Positions 1-7,333 of a stretch of DNA of 37,063 bases are shown here, piece after piece. The stretch is taken from positions 1 to 37,063 of the forward strand of contig JAOADW010000032.1 of the NCBI GenBank assembly GCA_026417115.1, read 5' to 3'. The notes below the pieces were generated by a model. It was not told the origin of the DNA. It saw nothing but the letters and a program-made list of their open reading frames with translations, and searched no databases. The first letter of the stretch is position 1. Every line of letters starts with the position of its first letter. Made by a program: the position numbers and the translations under genes. The stretch is from Rhodocyclaceae bacterium (lineage in GTDB: Bacteria > Pseudomonadota > Gammaproteobacteria > Burkholderiales > Rhodocyclaceae).

Positions 1-426
1 GTCGATCAGGGTGCCCTTCTTGACCAGCAATCCCTGGGCAGCCAGTTGCTCGTTGAGCCGCTCGAACAGCATCGCCAGCAGATTCTTCTGCAGCAGGCGC
101 TGCCGGAAGCGCACCAGCGCCGTTTCGTCAGGCACCGGATCGGTGAGCGTCAGGCCCAGAAAGCACAGGAAGTCGATGCGCACGCGTGTCTGGGCTTCGA
201 CCTCGGCATCCGACAGATTGCACCACTGTTCGAGCAGCAGCATCTTGAACATGGCCAGCGGCGGATGCGAGGGGCGGCCGGTGTGGCCGTAGAGACTGCC
301 CAGCGGCGCCTTGAAGGATAACCAGTCGATCAGCCGTTCGATCTTCAGCAGCCAATGATCGCCAGACATCCGGTCTGCCAGCAGGTCGTCGCCAAACCCC
401 ATCTGTCGGTTACGCTTGCCTTCCAT
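1..426 (-). CDS. IS5-family transposase, N-terminal part, cut by the window edge
   Basis: Reading the minus strand from the ATG at 426 gives 142 uninterrupted codons to base 1, beginning MEGKRNRQMGFGDDLLADRM. Further in are the segments HTGRPSHPPLAMFKMLLLEQ and VPDETALVRFRQRLLQK, typical of the N-terminal domain of IS5-family DDE transposases, which cut and paste their own element. The catalytic DDE part lies beyond the window. No stop or frameshift is seen, so the copy may be intact. The end of the element should lie shortly upstream of 426, between the transposase start and the epimerase at 623, but I could not define a terminal repeat with only one end visible. It faces away from the epimerase, so it marks an insertion at the edge of the sugar gene cluster. 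Confidence 0.9.
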   Translation of the reverse strand, partial: MEGKRNRQMGFGDDLLADRMSGDHWLLKIERLIDWLSFKAPLGSLYGHTGRPSHPPLAMFKMLLLEQWCNLSDAEVEAQTRVRIDFLCFLGLTLTDPVPDETALVRFRQRLLQKNLLAMLFERLNEQLAAQGLLVKKGTLID

Positions 427-622
427 TCCCTTCACCGCCGCGAACGGCTCTTAGCGAGGACATGGCAAGGATAGATTCGTTCACGGGTTTCGCAGGACAT
501 TCAAAGTATAAGTAAAGGGCATTGACTAACTTCTTTGTTTGCTTTTCTTTCGCTGGCAAAAATTTCCTTATCATTTCGCCGTCGCTTACCGAAATACCTA
601 AGACAGTAGAAGCATATACCCC

Positions 623-1525
623 GTGGCAACCATTGGCCGGTCATTGATCACTGGAGGAAACGGTTTCATAGGAAAGCGGCTCATACAGCCGGGCGATAAG
701 ATTTTGGTGACGCGAAGGACAGGCAGCACAGGAGAGATCGTAGGTGACGTCCTTGCGCCCGCTACGTTGGCCTCAGCCTGTGAGGGCGTCGAAACGGTCT
801 TTCATTGTGCAGGTCCTGCCGCTATGAGGGGTGGGGAGGGGGGCTTACATTGGCGCGTTCATGTCGAAGGGACGAAGAATCTCCTCGCCATAGCGGTTGC
901 CTCTGGCGTACGCTGCTTCGTATATTTCTCCAGTGTCAAAGCTATGGCGGATCCGAATGAGGAATGTGTCAATGAGGAATGGCCTGGAGAGCCGTCGACA
1001 AGCTACGGTCGCGCCAAACGAGAGGCAGAGGAGGCAGTGCTCGAGGCTGGCGCAAAACATGGTATTCAGGTGGTGAATTTACGTCTGGCAATGGTCTATG
1101 GTCGTGGCAGCCGAAGTGGCCTTTGGAAAATGGCGCAGGGCATCCGAGCCGGATGGTTTCCGCGTCTGCCCGAGATGGGAAACAAACGTTCCATTGTGCA
1201 TGTGGAGGATGTCGTCGCTGCTGCGCGACTTGTGGCTGCAAGGCCGGAGGCAAATGGGCGAACATATATCGTAGCCGATCCGCGCCCTTATTCGACCAAC
1301 GAGCTTGAACAAGCCATACGCAGCCTCTTGCCAGCGCCAATCGTGAGCTGGACATTGCCAGGCTGGGTTTTGCCGAGTGCATCTCGACTGAATTCGCGGC
1401 TAGCGGCGATTGTCAAAAAGCTGACGACGTCGGAGTGCTATTTGCCTGAGCGCATAGAACGCGAATTGGGATGGCGGGCGCGCATGGGATTGATAGAAGG
1501 GTTGCGGGAGATGTTGGAAGCATAA
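623..1525 (+). CDS. NAD-dependent epimerase/dehydratase (nucleotide-sugar SDR)
   Basis: A 300-residue extended short-chain dehydrogenase that should act in the cytoplasm on a nucleotide-activated sugar, such as a UDP-hexose 4-epimerase or 4-ketoreductase. The dinucleotide-binding glycine motif TGGNGFIG is at residues 10-17, SSVKA gives the active-site serine region, and SYGRAKREAE holds the YxxxK catalytic pair. The length is normal for the WbpV/WcaG-like group. The start is a GTG at 623; no in-frame ATG lies near the glycine motif. The next gene, an initiating sugar transferase, begins two bases after the stop. That pairing is common in O-antigen and protein-glycosylation loci, where the epimerase makes the sugar the transferase loads on lipid. 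The exact substrate cannot be read from sequence. The gene appears less GC-rich than those after 15 kb. Confidence 0.85.
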   Translation: MATIGRSLITGGNGFIGKRLIQPGDKILVTRRTGSTGEIVGDVLAPATLASACEGVETVFHCAGPAAMRGGEGGLHWRVHVEGTKNLLAIAVASGVRCFVYFSSVKAMADPNEECVNEEWPGEPSTSYGRAKREAEEAVLEAGAKHGIQVVNLRLAMVYGRGSRSGLWKMAQGIRAGWFPRLPEMGNKRSIVHVEDVVAAARLVAARPEANGRTYIVADPRPYSTNELEQAIRSLLPAPIVSWTLPGWVLPSASRLNSRLAAIVKKLTTSECYLPERIERELGWRARMGLIEGLREMLEA

Positions 1526-1527
1526 GC

Positions 1528-2106
1528 GTGAAGCTTTTGCGCGTCTTTGATGTGTTTTTTTCTATGCTAGGGCTCATCTTGGGAGCCCCCTTGCTTTTCG
1601 TGCTTTTTGTCGCGGGCCTGTTCGATACGGGTTCGCCCCTTTTTTTCCAAACGCGTATCGGGCGTCATGGCGTGCCCTTCACGTTGGTGAAGTTTCGCAC
1701 CATGCGTTTAGATACGCCAGAGCTTGACACACATAAGGTGAGTGCCGCAGCTGTGACACGGTGGGGGGCGTTTTTGCGGCGAAGCAAACTTGATGAGCTA
1801 CCACAATTGTGGAATGTCCTGAAAGGCGAAATGAGCTTGGTCGGCCCCCGGCCTTGTTTGCCGCATCAGACAGAACTCATTGCGGCGCGCGCTCGTCTCG
1901 GCGTTTTTGCGGCGCGACCCGGAATGACAGGCTTGGCGCAGTTGCAGGGCATCGACATGTCAGAACCTTGGCTTTTAGCCAAAGTGGATGCCGAGATGAC
2001 ACAGAAGCTGAATGCGGCCTTTTATCTGCGCTGTCTTTTTTTCACCGTAGTCGGGCGTGGCTGGGGGGATCCGCTAACGGGAAAGAGGAAAAAAGATGAA
2101 GTTTGA
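1528..2106 (+). CDS. Undecaprenyl-phosphate sugar-1-phosphate transferase
   Basis: A 192-residue membrane enzyme of the bacterial sugar transferase family (PglC/WcaJ/WbaP C-terminal type). It moves a sugar-1-phosphate from a nucleotide sugar onto undecaprenyl phosphate, the first step of a surface glycan. Visible features are an N-terminal hydrophobic hairpin (about residues 10-32), FFQTRIGRHGVPFTLVKFRT, KLDELPQLWNVLKGEMSLVG and the GPRP motif with RPGMTGLAQ after it. The length matches the short PglC-like form. I choose the GTG at 1528, with a purine-rich GGAAG upstream; the earlier in-frame ATG at 1471 lies inside the epimerase and adds residues unlike the family. It should be co-transcribed with the epimerase two bases upstream. 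Confidence 0.87.
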   Translation: MKLLRVFDVFFSMLGLILGAPLLFVLFVAGLFDTGSPLFFQTRIGRHGVPFTLVKFRTMRLDTPELDTHKVSAAAVTRWGAFLRRSKLDELPQLWNVLKGEMSLVGPRPCLPHQTELIAARARLGVFAARPGMTGLAQLQGIDMSEPWLLAKVDAEMTQKLNAAFYLRCLFFTVVGRGWGDPLTGKRKKDEV

Positions 2107-2218
2107 GTTAGCCGCGAAGCAACCTCCCCTACTCGCGTTGCGGCCTATGCTTGCGGCTGAATGCGTAGGAGGGAAAAGAACGCCTTTTGTTTGCCGAACG
2201 ATGAGAAATTGGGCGTGA
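2096..2218 (+). CDS. Small ORF overlapping the sugar transferase end
   Basis: A 40-codon frame starts at an ATG that overlaps the end of the sugar transferase and is preceded by a strong purine-rich ribosome-binding stretch (AAGAGGAAAA). It begins MKFELAAKQPPLLALRPMLA. It stops about ten bases before the decayed insertion element. I recognise no family. It could be a real small protein, or the start of a third glycan gene whose remainder was lost when the element inserted. Support comes only from the ribosome-binding site and the translational overlap. Confidence 0.3.
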   Translation: MKFELAAKQPPLLALRPMLAAECVGGKRTPFVCRTMRNWA

Positions 2219-2227
2219 AGGCCCCTA

Positions 2228-3051
2228 GGGCGTGTTCTCAATCATGTCAGCCAGACGATGGTGCAAGCCAGATGAACGAAGGAGAGGAAGGATTATGCGA
2301 GTTTATCGTAGCAGGTGGCGATACCTCAGAACTGCTTGATGCGAGCAAAGAAGTGATCGATCAAATTGCGGCTTTTGTAGATATGCCGATCGAACGAGGG
2401 GGTGGTTGAACCGATTGGAACGCGGCGGGGTCACCGCCTGACTGCCTGGCTTGGTAATGGATGTTCCCCAGGCATCCGAATCGTAGCCCTTGTCGGCCAC
2501 GATGAACTCGGCCGGTTGCTCCTTGATCAGCGCAGTGGTCTGCTCGATGTCGGCGACCTGGCCGGCCGAGAGGCTAACCCGCAGCGGATTGCCCTAGGTA
2601 TCCACAGCGACATGCAACTTGCTGGCCACCTCGCCGCGCGAGCGGCCGCTTTCCTATTGGCCGGTTTTCTATGGCACCGGCGGAATGCTGGTGGGCGCGC
2701 ACGATGGTCGAGTCAATGAACAGATGCTCCAGGTCGGCATCGCCTTGCAGTGCCATGGCCAAGCGCTCCTAGACACCTTTATCGCGCCAGCGCGAAAAAA
2801 ACGCCCCCAAGTTCGGCGCCAATGGCCCAGTTCTACCGGCAAATCTCGCCACGGGCACCGCTGCGCATGATCCACAGAACGGCTTCGACAAAGCGTCGAT
2901 TGTCTTTCGCTGTGCAGCCAGGATCGCCCTACTTCCCTGGCAATAGCTGTTCAATGTGTGCCCATTGGTCATCTCGTAACATCGTCCGGTCCTTCTTGAC
3001 CCCTGCGCAAAAATCGGGATAGGACCCTATTCACCCGCTGAGAACAGCTCC
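2228..3051 (-). mobile_element. Decayed IS5-family (IS427-like) insertion element
   Basis: An ~820-base element carrying a broken minus-strand transposase. Short inverted matches, TGTTCTCA at 2233-2240 and TGAGAACA at 3039-3046, lie at the places expected for the two terminal repeats, so I set the limits just outside them. The limits are inferred and could be off by several bases; no clear target duplication was found. Size and transposase type fit the ~830-base IS427 group of IS5. The many stops and shifts inside show it can no longer move by itself. It lies between the sugar transferase and the methyltransferase and marks the left boundary of the secretion locus. Confidence 0.6.
2242..2982 (-). 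pseudogene. IS5-family transposase, frameshifted and with internal stops
   Basis: Reading from the ATG at 2982 gives MLRDDQWAHIEQLLPGK and then a stop where Glu is usual. The frame continues through DNRRFVEAVLWIMRSGA, shifts by one base near PWRDLPVELGHW, and goes on in pieces as FFSRWRDKGV, HLFIDSTIVRAHQHSAG (with the first DDE aspartate) and ADKGYDSDA (with the second). Near the end HFFARIKQF and GIAT are parted by a TGA where Arg is expected, and a later codon is also a stop. The tail HLACTIVWLT ends at 2242. Several lesions look like C-to-T changes, so the decay is old. No functional product is expected. Confidence 0.85.
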
Positions 3052-3176
3052 TTCCCATGTCATTGACCGTGAACGATTTATTCAGCCTCGGTTCCATATG
3101 GCATACGACGGCTATCCGCTTGATTAATAACGCGCACTAGACAAAGGTGCGAGCAAACTGGCGGGCGCCATGCATT

Positions 3177-3216
3177 TATACATGTATACTTGATTGGGCC
3201 ATTGTGGCTTAATCAA
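3177..3216 (+). promoter_or_regulatory. Palindrome and inverted repeat upstream of the methyltransferase
   Basis: Two symmetrical elements lie in the AT-rich leader before the methyltransferase start at 3258. TATACATGTATA at 3177-3188 is a perfect 12-base palindrome. TTGATT at 3190-3195 is mirrored exactly by AATCAA at 3211-3216 with 15 bases between. They may be operator half-sites or parts of a promoter. No well-spaced -35/-10 pair is evident. The ribosome-binding site AAGGGA at 3247-3252 is well placed for the ATG at 3258. Confidence 0.35.
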
Positions 3217-3257
3217 AAAAAGAATAACGTTTCGTCCGCTTTTGCGAAGGGAAAATC

Positions 3258-4793
3258 ATGACTGATTGGACGGCTGGCTATGTTTCGGAAATCGGCTACA
3301 CCTTTGGTTACTACGCCGAATTGAACCCTCTGCGCCTTACTTTGCCTTTGCTGTGCGCGGGTATCGTGCCGCCACGGGTGGAAACTGCCTGTGAGCTGGG
3401 GTATGGCCAAGGGATGAGCGTCAACATCCATGCCGCTGCATCCACTCAGAGGTGGTGGGCGACCGATTTCAATCCGAGTCAGGCCGGTTTTGCTCAGGAG
3501 CTGGCGAACGCTTCCGGGGCTTCGGCAAGATTGTTCGACGAATCATTTGCAGAATTTTGCGCGCGCTCCGATTTGCCGGATTTCGATTTCATTGGCCTAC
3601 ATGGCATCTGGAGCTGGATTTCGGATGAGAACCGTGCCTTGATCGTCGACTTTGTGCGCAGGAAGCTCAAGGTAGGCGGGGTGCTCTATATCAGCTACAA
3701 CACCCAGCCTGGTTGGGCAGCCATGGTGCCGATGCGCGAGCTTTTGCTCGCTCATGGCGAAGCGCTTGCTGCCAAAGGGCTGGGTATCGTGAGCCGCATT
3801 GATGCGGCCCTCGAGTTTGCTGAAAAACTTTTTGCCACCCTGCCAGCATATATGGCTGCTAATCCGCAAGTGCCGGAACGCATCAAGAAAATGAAGGAGC
3901 AAAATCGGCATTATCTTGCCCATGAATATTTCAATCGCGATTGGCATCCGATGTCGTTTGCAAAGATGGCCGAATGGCTTGCGCCCGCCAAGATGAGCTA
4001 CGCGGCATCCGCCCACTACCTTGATCATGTCGATGCGATCAACCTCTCTGAGGAACAGCAAAACCTGCTCAAGGAGATTCCTGATCCAAATTTTCGCCAG
4101 TTCGTGCGCGATTTCATGGGCAATGTTCAGTTCCGACGCGACTACTGGGTCAAAGGGGCAAGGTCCCCGAATATTTTCGAAAGGAATGATGCCTTACGCG
4201 CACAGCGATTGATCTTGATTACGCCGAGCGAAGATGTGGAATTCAAGGTCTCCGGTAGCCGCGGAGAGGCGACCCTGAATGAAAGCATCTATCGACCGAT
4301 CTTGGAGTTGTTGGCTGATTTCAAGCCACGGAGTTTGAGGGAGATCGAACAGGCTCTTGCGCCCAAAGGGATCGTTTTTGCTCAAGTGCTTCAGGCAATG
4401 TTGATTCTATTGGGGAAAGGGAATGTCGCCATCGTTCAGGATGAGCAAAGCGCAGGGCGTGTCAAGAAGACCTGCGATAGACTCAATCTCCATCTCATGC
4501 ACAAATCCCGCGCCAGTAACGATTATGCTTATCTGGCGAGTCCGGTGACGGGAGGCGGCGTGCTCGTCAACCGTTTCGAACAGCTTTTTCTGCTAGCCAG
4601 AGAGCATGGCCGGAAAATGCCGAACGAGTGGGCTTATTATGCATGGGAGCATCTCCAGGCGCTTGGCCAGCGTCTGATGAAAGAAGGAAAAGCCCTTGAG
4701 ACGACCGAGGAAAACCTCGCCGAGTTGACGCGACAAGCGAAGGCTTTCGCCGACAAAAAATTGCCCGTACTCAGAGCGCTGCAACTTGCATGA
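3258..4793 (+). CDS. PKMT-like class I methyltransferase with regulatory domain
   Basis: A 511-residue cytoplasmic protein. The N-terminal part is an AdoMet-binding fold: YTFGYYAELNPLRLTLPLL, then ELGYGQGMSVNIHAAAS (motif I, around residues 47-63), WATDFNPSQAGFA and the acidic FDFIGLHGIWSWIS. The middle (~200-310) resembles the methyltransferase regulatory domain and the last ~200 residues resemble a winged-helix tail. This layout and length match the rickettsial protein-lysine methyltransferases (about 550 residues) that modify the surface protein OmpB; that is family knowledge, and the substrate here is not shown. Placement ahead of a type I secretion operon suggests a secreted surface protein as target. 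The start is the ATG after AAGGGA. It is separated from the next gene by ~140 bases, so it may be its own transcription unit. Confidence 0.82.
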   Translation: MTDWTAGYVSEIGYTFGYYAELNPLRLTLPLLCAGIVPPRVETACELGYGQGMSVNIHAAASTQRWWATDFNPSQAGFAQELANASGASARLFDESFAEFCARSDLPDFDFIGLHGIWSWISDENRALIVDFVRRKLKVGGVLYISYNTQPGWAAMVPMRELLLAHGEALAAKGLGIVSRIDAALEFAEKLFATLPAYMAANPQVPERIKKMKEQNRHYLAHEYFNRDWHPMSFAKMAEWLAPAKMSYAASAHYLDHVDAINLSEEQQNLLKEIPDPNFRQFVRDFMGNVQFRRDYWVKGARSPNIFERNDALRAQRLILITPSEDVEFKVSGSRGEATLNESIYRPILELLADFKPRSLREIEQALAPKGIVFAQVLQAMLILLGKGNVAIVQDEQSAGRVKKTCDRLNLHLMHKSRASNDYAYLASPVTGGGVLVNRFEQLFLLAREHGRKMPNEWAYYAWEHLQALGQRLMKEGKALETTEENLAELTRQAKAFADKKLPVLRALQLA

Positions 4794-4935
4794 GCAGCAT
4801 TTACGAGGGTTGTGGCACCATGAAGTTTGGCAGCTGCCAAGGTATTGCAAAGGGCGCTATCCCACGAGCGGTTGTCTAGCTCAGCAGCCTGAGGGGGCAC
4901 ACAGACAGTTCTAGTCTATGGTATTATGTTCATAT
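4794..4935. other. Intergenic stretch with palindromes before the TnpB-like gene
   Basis: This 142-base gap holds a perfect 14-base palindrome at 4827-4840 (TTGGCAGCTGCCAA) and a small hairpin at 4880-4893 (CTCAG, loop CAGC, CTGAG). No good -35/-10 pair and no T-tract follow, so neither looks like a standard promoter or terminator. The gap could be a leader with its own RNA structure, an operator, or a decayed end of an IS605-type element if the following gene came from one. Confidence 0.35.
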
Positions 4936-5577
4936 ATGAAATCCAACCTACTCGTTACACTCAACGCGGATGCCCTACAGAAGCAACGCTTGCACGCGCT
5001 GCAATGTCTCTTTGCCAAAGCCTGTAACGAGGTAGCGAGGGTAGTGCAAGAAACTCGGTGCTGGCATCGCGTGACCTTGCATCATTGGGTCTATCGCATG
5101 CTGAGGCAGAGGTTTCCCGAGCTTGGTTCCCAGATGATTTGCAACGCCATCTATTCCGTCTCGCGCACCGCGCGGCTGGTTTTCCAGCATCCTCAAAGCC
5201 CGTGGCACCTTTCCCGGTTGGGGGAGAAGCCACTGCCTTTGTTGCGCTTTACGGACTCGGCGCCAGTTTATTTTGATCGACACACATTGAATGTGCGTCA
5301 AAGCGGCTTGTCGATGTATTCGCTCGATGGTCGGCTTCATTTCGACCTGCAGCTTGCTCCGCTGCAGCTTCGCTCTTTTCGTGAGCAACGCCTGAAGGAA
5401 ATCGTGCTTTTCCGGGAAGGAGAGGAGTATCGGCTTTCTTTTTCCTTCGGTGGCGGGGAAGACGCTTTCAGCGAACAGGTGGCTGGGGAGGCGCCCGAAT
5501 ATGTGTTGGTGATCGAAATGGAACATGAGCGAGCCTTGCATCATGCTGTCAGCTCGATTGCGAAAGAGGCAGCCTGA
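4936..5577 (+). CDS. TnpB-like N-terminal-lobe protein lacking the RuvC nuclease
   Basis: A 213-residue protein I recognise as resembling the front half of IS200/IS605 TnpB proteins. Shared features in order: a leading strand with 'NADALQKQRLHALQ' in place of the usual TxEQ...L start; ACNEVARVVQE (~29-39, TnpB 'ACN.....E'); HHWVYRMLRQRFPELGSQM (~49-67, 'KLVYYxLRExF..L.SQ'); NAIYSVSRTAR; VYFDRHTLNV ('YDDRIL'); SMYSLDGRLHF ('SIWTLDGRLxIPF'); and IVLFREGEEYRLSFSF ('DLVxxDGKFYL'). In TnpB the RuvC motif with its catalytic Asp comes next; here there is only EYVLVIEMEHERA and the protein ends, so RuvC and zinc-ribbon parts are absent. The frame is clean. The stop lies seven bases before the T1SS ATPase, implying co-transcription. 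The ATG at 4918 is an alternative start; neither has a clear ribosome-binding site. Nucleic-acid binding without cleavage is my inference. Confidence 0.65.
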   Translation: MKSNLLVTLNADALQKQRLHALQCLFAKACNEVARVVQETRCWHRVTLHHWVYRMLRQRFPELGSQMICNAIYSVSRTARLVFQHPQSPWHLSRLGEKPLPLLRFTDSAPVYFDRHTLNVRQSGLSMYSLDGRLHFDLQLAPLQLRSFREQRLKEIVLFREGEEYRLSFSFGGGEDAFSEQVAGEAPEYVLVIEMEHERALHHAVSSIAKEAA

Positions 5578-5584
5578 GGAAAAT

Positions 5585-7333
5585 ATGTTTGGAAAACCGA
5601 CTTATCCCCAAAAGACAGGGCTGACAAAGGAATTTCTCGAGGAGGCTAGGGCGCCTATCCGTCGCGCAGCCTTTTTGGGTTTCGTCATAACCGTGTTAGC
5701 GTTGGCGCCATCGTGGTACATGCTCGAGGTGTATGACAGGGTTCTCAATAGCATGAGCTTACCGACTCTGGCGATGCTTACGTTGCTGGTCATGGCGCTT
5801 TATGTTGTCATGGAAATTTTGGAATGGACGCGGGGGGAGCTCTTGCAGAACCTTGGCCTGCTTTTCGAAAAGCGTTACGGGGAGCGGGTGTTTGATGCTG
5901 TCATGCAGGCAAGCTTGCGGCAAGTGCCTGGGGCGATGCAAGGTATCAATGACATGCGCACGTTGCGCGAGTTTTTTTCTGCCCCTGCCCTGACGGCGCT
6001 CCTGGATGCGCCAATGGCAAGCCTTTTCTTACTCTTGCTTTTTTTGATCCATCCTGCCCTGGGTGCATTTGCGCTGCTCTTCGCGCTCGGTCAGGTCTAT
6101 TTGGCATATCAGACCGAGCGAAGCACTCAACCTCCCCTCGTGGAGGCAAACCGTATGGCGATCTCGGCGCAGAACTACGCTCAAGGGACACTGCGGAGCG
6201 CCCAAGTGGTGGAAGCGATGGGCATGCTTCCGGCCATCCTGCAGCGATGGATGAAGCGGCAGAGGCGTTTTCTGGAGTTGCAGGCCTTGGCTTCCGACCG
6301 CGCCGGTAGTCGATCGGCCATTGCCAAGGCCTTGCAAAACATCCTTTCCTCAGGGCTCATGGGACTGGCGGCATGGCTTTTGCTGCAGCAGTCACTGCCG
6401 GGAGGCGGCGCGATGCTGATCATTGCCAGCATTCTTGGCGCACGGGCGATGACGCCACTTGTGCAATTGATTGCGAGTTGGAAACAGGTCGTGGAAGCGC
6501 GGGATGCACGGGATCGCCTAGATAAGTTTTTGCTGGACATGCCAGAACGACCGGCGGGGATGAGTCTGCCTGCGCCTTCCGGCAATCTGAGTGTCGAAGG
6601 GTTAGTCGCATCGGCTCCTGGCAGTCAGATTCCTATCTTACGCGGCTTGTCGTTTGCATTGCCGGCAGGCAAATGCCTCGTTGTGGTTGGCCCGTCAGCT
6701 GCGGGCAAATCCACGCTCGCGCGGCTGCTCGTCGGCGTGTGGCTTCCTATGGCGGGTAAGGTGCGGCTCGACGGCGCGGATATCCACGCTTGGAACAAAA
6801 GCGAGCTTGGCCCCCATATCGGCTATTTGCCTCAGGGGGTAGAGTTGTTCGACGGTACCCTGGCGGAGAACATTGCTCGCTTTGGCGAGATCGATATGAC
6901 AAAGGTAATCGCCGCTGCGCAGCTGGTCGGACTACATGATATGATCATGCAATTGCCAAATGGGTATGAGAGTCGAATTGGCGAGGATGGCTGCATTCTT
7001 TCTGGGGGGCAGCGCCAGCGCGTGGGACTGGCGCGCGCCATCTATGGAGAGCCGAGGTTTCTTGTGCTTGATGAGCCAAATGCTCATCTCGACGAAGAGG
7101 GCGATCGCGCCCTGTTGTCCTGTTTGCTGGAAATGAAGCGCCGTGGGGCGACGCTGGTCGTGATCAGCCACCGTACGAGTGTTTTGCCCGCTGCGGACGC
7201 CATGTTGATTTTACGCGATGGACAGATCACTGCCTTGGGGCCGCGCGACGAGATTTTGGCGGCCCTGGCCAAAGCACAACAACCCTCAGCCACTCCGCCA
7301 GCTCGTGCCGGCTCTATGACGGATCGAACATGA
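5585..7333 (+). CDS. Type I secretion permease/ATPase, first of a tandem pair
   Basis: A 582-residue inner-membrane ABC half-transporter of the PrtD/RsaD group, which powers one-step export of C-terminal-signal proteins (proteases, RTX and S-layer proteins). About 300 residues of membrane domain open with FVITVLALAPSWYMLEVYDR. The ATPase domain has Walker A GPSAAGKST (~369-377), Q-loop YLPQGVELFDGTLAENIARF, signature LSGGQRQR (~472-479), Walker B FLVLDEP (~492-498) and H-loop VVISHR, all intact. I choose the ATG at 5585 because GAGGA lies just upstream; an earlier in-frame ATG at 5525 lies inside the previous gene. It overlaps the second ATPase by four bases. Having two different ABC subunits suggests a heterodimer. 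Confidence 0.93.
   Translation: MFGKPTYPQKTGLTKEFLEEARAPIRRAAFLGFVITVLALAPSWYMLEVYDRVLNSMSLPTLAMLTLLVMALYVVMEILEWTRGELLQNLGLLFEKRYGERVFDAVMQASLRQVPGAMQGINDMRTLREFFSAPALTALLDAPMASLFLLLLFLIHPALGAFALLFALGQVYLAYQTERSTQPPLVEANRMAISAQNYAQGTLRSAQVVEAMGMLPAILQRWMKRQRRFLELQALASDRAGSRSAIAKALQNILSSGLMGLAAWLLLQQSLPGGGAMLIIASILGARAMTPLVQLIASWKQVVEARDARDRLDKFLLDMPERPAGMSLPAPSGNLSVEGLVASAPGSQIPILRGLSFALPAGKCLVVVGPSAAGKSTLARLLVGVWLPMAGKVRLDGADIHAWNKSELGPHIGYLPQGVELFDGTLAENIARFGEIDMTKVIAAAQLVGLHDMIMQLPNGYESRIGEDGCILSGGQRQRVGLARAIYGEPRFLVLDEPNAHLDEEGDRALLSCLLEMKRRGATLVVISHRTSVLPAADAMLILRDGQITALGPRDEILAALAKAQQPSATPPARAGSMTDRT

Noticed and set aside
4918-5577. Reading the TnpB-like gene as a randomly truncated pseudogene
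   Set aside because: Kept as a gene because the frame is free of lesions and its stop is seven bases before the next gene with that gene's ribosome-binding site at the stop. Truncation of an ancestral transposon gene followed by retention remains possible.
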